A DNA stretch of 5,595 bases from an uncultured Collinsella sp. (GTDB taxonomy: Bacteria > Actinomycetota > Coriobacteriia > Coriobacteriales > Coriobacteriaceae). Under the pieces are notes generated by a model. That model was given only the letters and a program-made list of their open reading frames with translations, was not told where the DNA came from and made no database searches. The translations under genes were made by a program, and so were the position numbers. Below are positions 5,505-5,595 of the stretch, piece after piece (position 1 is the first letter of the stretch; every line of letters starts with the position of its first letter). Where the stretch lies: positions 1 through 5,595 of the forward strand of contig CABUZF010000094.1 of assembly GCA_902495985.1 (NCBI GenBank), read 5' to 3'.

Positions 5505-5595
5505 TGATGAAGCTTATCGCGAGTTCCGCACGAACAGGAGGCCACTTAATGTGGCCTCCGTCGTGAGCAGGACTGTAGAGCAGGAAACTTCATCA
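5505..5595 (-). repeat. structured repeat, right copy, inverted (81-base core 5510-5590)
   Basis: This copy is inverted relative to the left one and reaches the window edge. Its central hairpin is GGAGGCCAC (5537-5545) with GTGGCCTCC (5551-5559) around TTAAT, extended by CACGA-type pairing of CACGA (5530-5534) with TCGTG (5561-5565). Three base pairs of the upper stem differ from the left copy, and both partners changed in every case. The ends pair over 11 positions, TGATGAAGCTT (5505-5515) with AAACTTCATCA (5585-5595), with one mismatch. The outermost five bases differ from the left copy yet still pair, so either the fold is maintained or the boundary lies in flanking palindromic sequence. 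The element may continue past 5595. Confidence 0.85.

Noticed and set aside
4607..5595. CRISPR array or retron-like element
   Set aside because: Only two repeat copies, inverted and far apart, with no reverse transcriptase, cas gene or spacer pattern.

Overview
The window looks like chromosomal DNA from a high-GC Actinomycetota, most likely a gut Coriobacteriia such as Collinsella. That placement rests on the GC- and C-ending codon style, the protein sequences and the gene order era-recO-rpsO-pnp. It is recalled from family knowledge, not searched.

Positions 1-2133 hold translation and repair housekeeping genes on the + strand. They are the 3' part of era (ribosome-assembly GTPase), recO 15 bases downstream (recombination mediator), and then rpsO (ribosomal protein S15) behind its own probable promoter and a structured leader. 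A strong intrinsic terminator (2150-2180) closes rpsO. A roughly 100-base leader with several hairpins, two of them mutually exclusive, precedes pnp (2284-4530, polynucleotide phosphorylase). A second intrinsic terminator (4554-4583) closes pnp. The pair rpsO-pnp is an old, widely kept arrangement, and both genes are commonly controlled by their own products through their leaders.

Positions 4584-5595 differ in character. A lone sugar O-acetyltransferase-like gene (4809-5429) has visibly more A/T-ending codons than its neighbours and its own extended -10 promoter. It is bracketed by two copies of an 81-base repeat in opposite orientation (4609-4689 and 5510-5590, 70 of 81 positions identical). 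Ten of the 11 differences fall in a central hairpin. The six in its upper stem form three compensated base-pair changes, and the ends of each copy also pair with each other. This is the most interesting object in the window: either a small structured (MITE- or REP-like) repeat family, or the terminal repeats of a unit carrying the acetyltransferase.

No tRNA, rRNA gene, CRISPR array, transposase or phage gene is visible, and no defence system can be supported.
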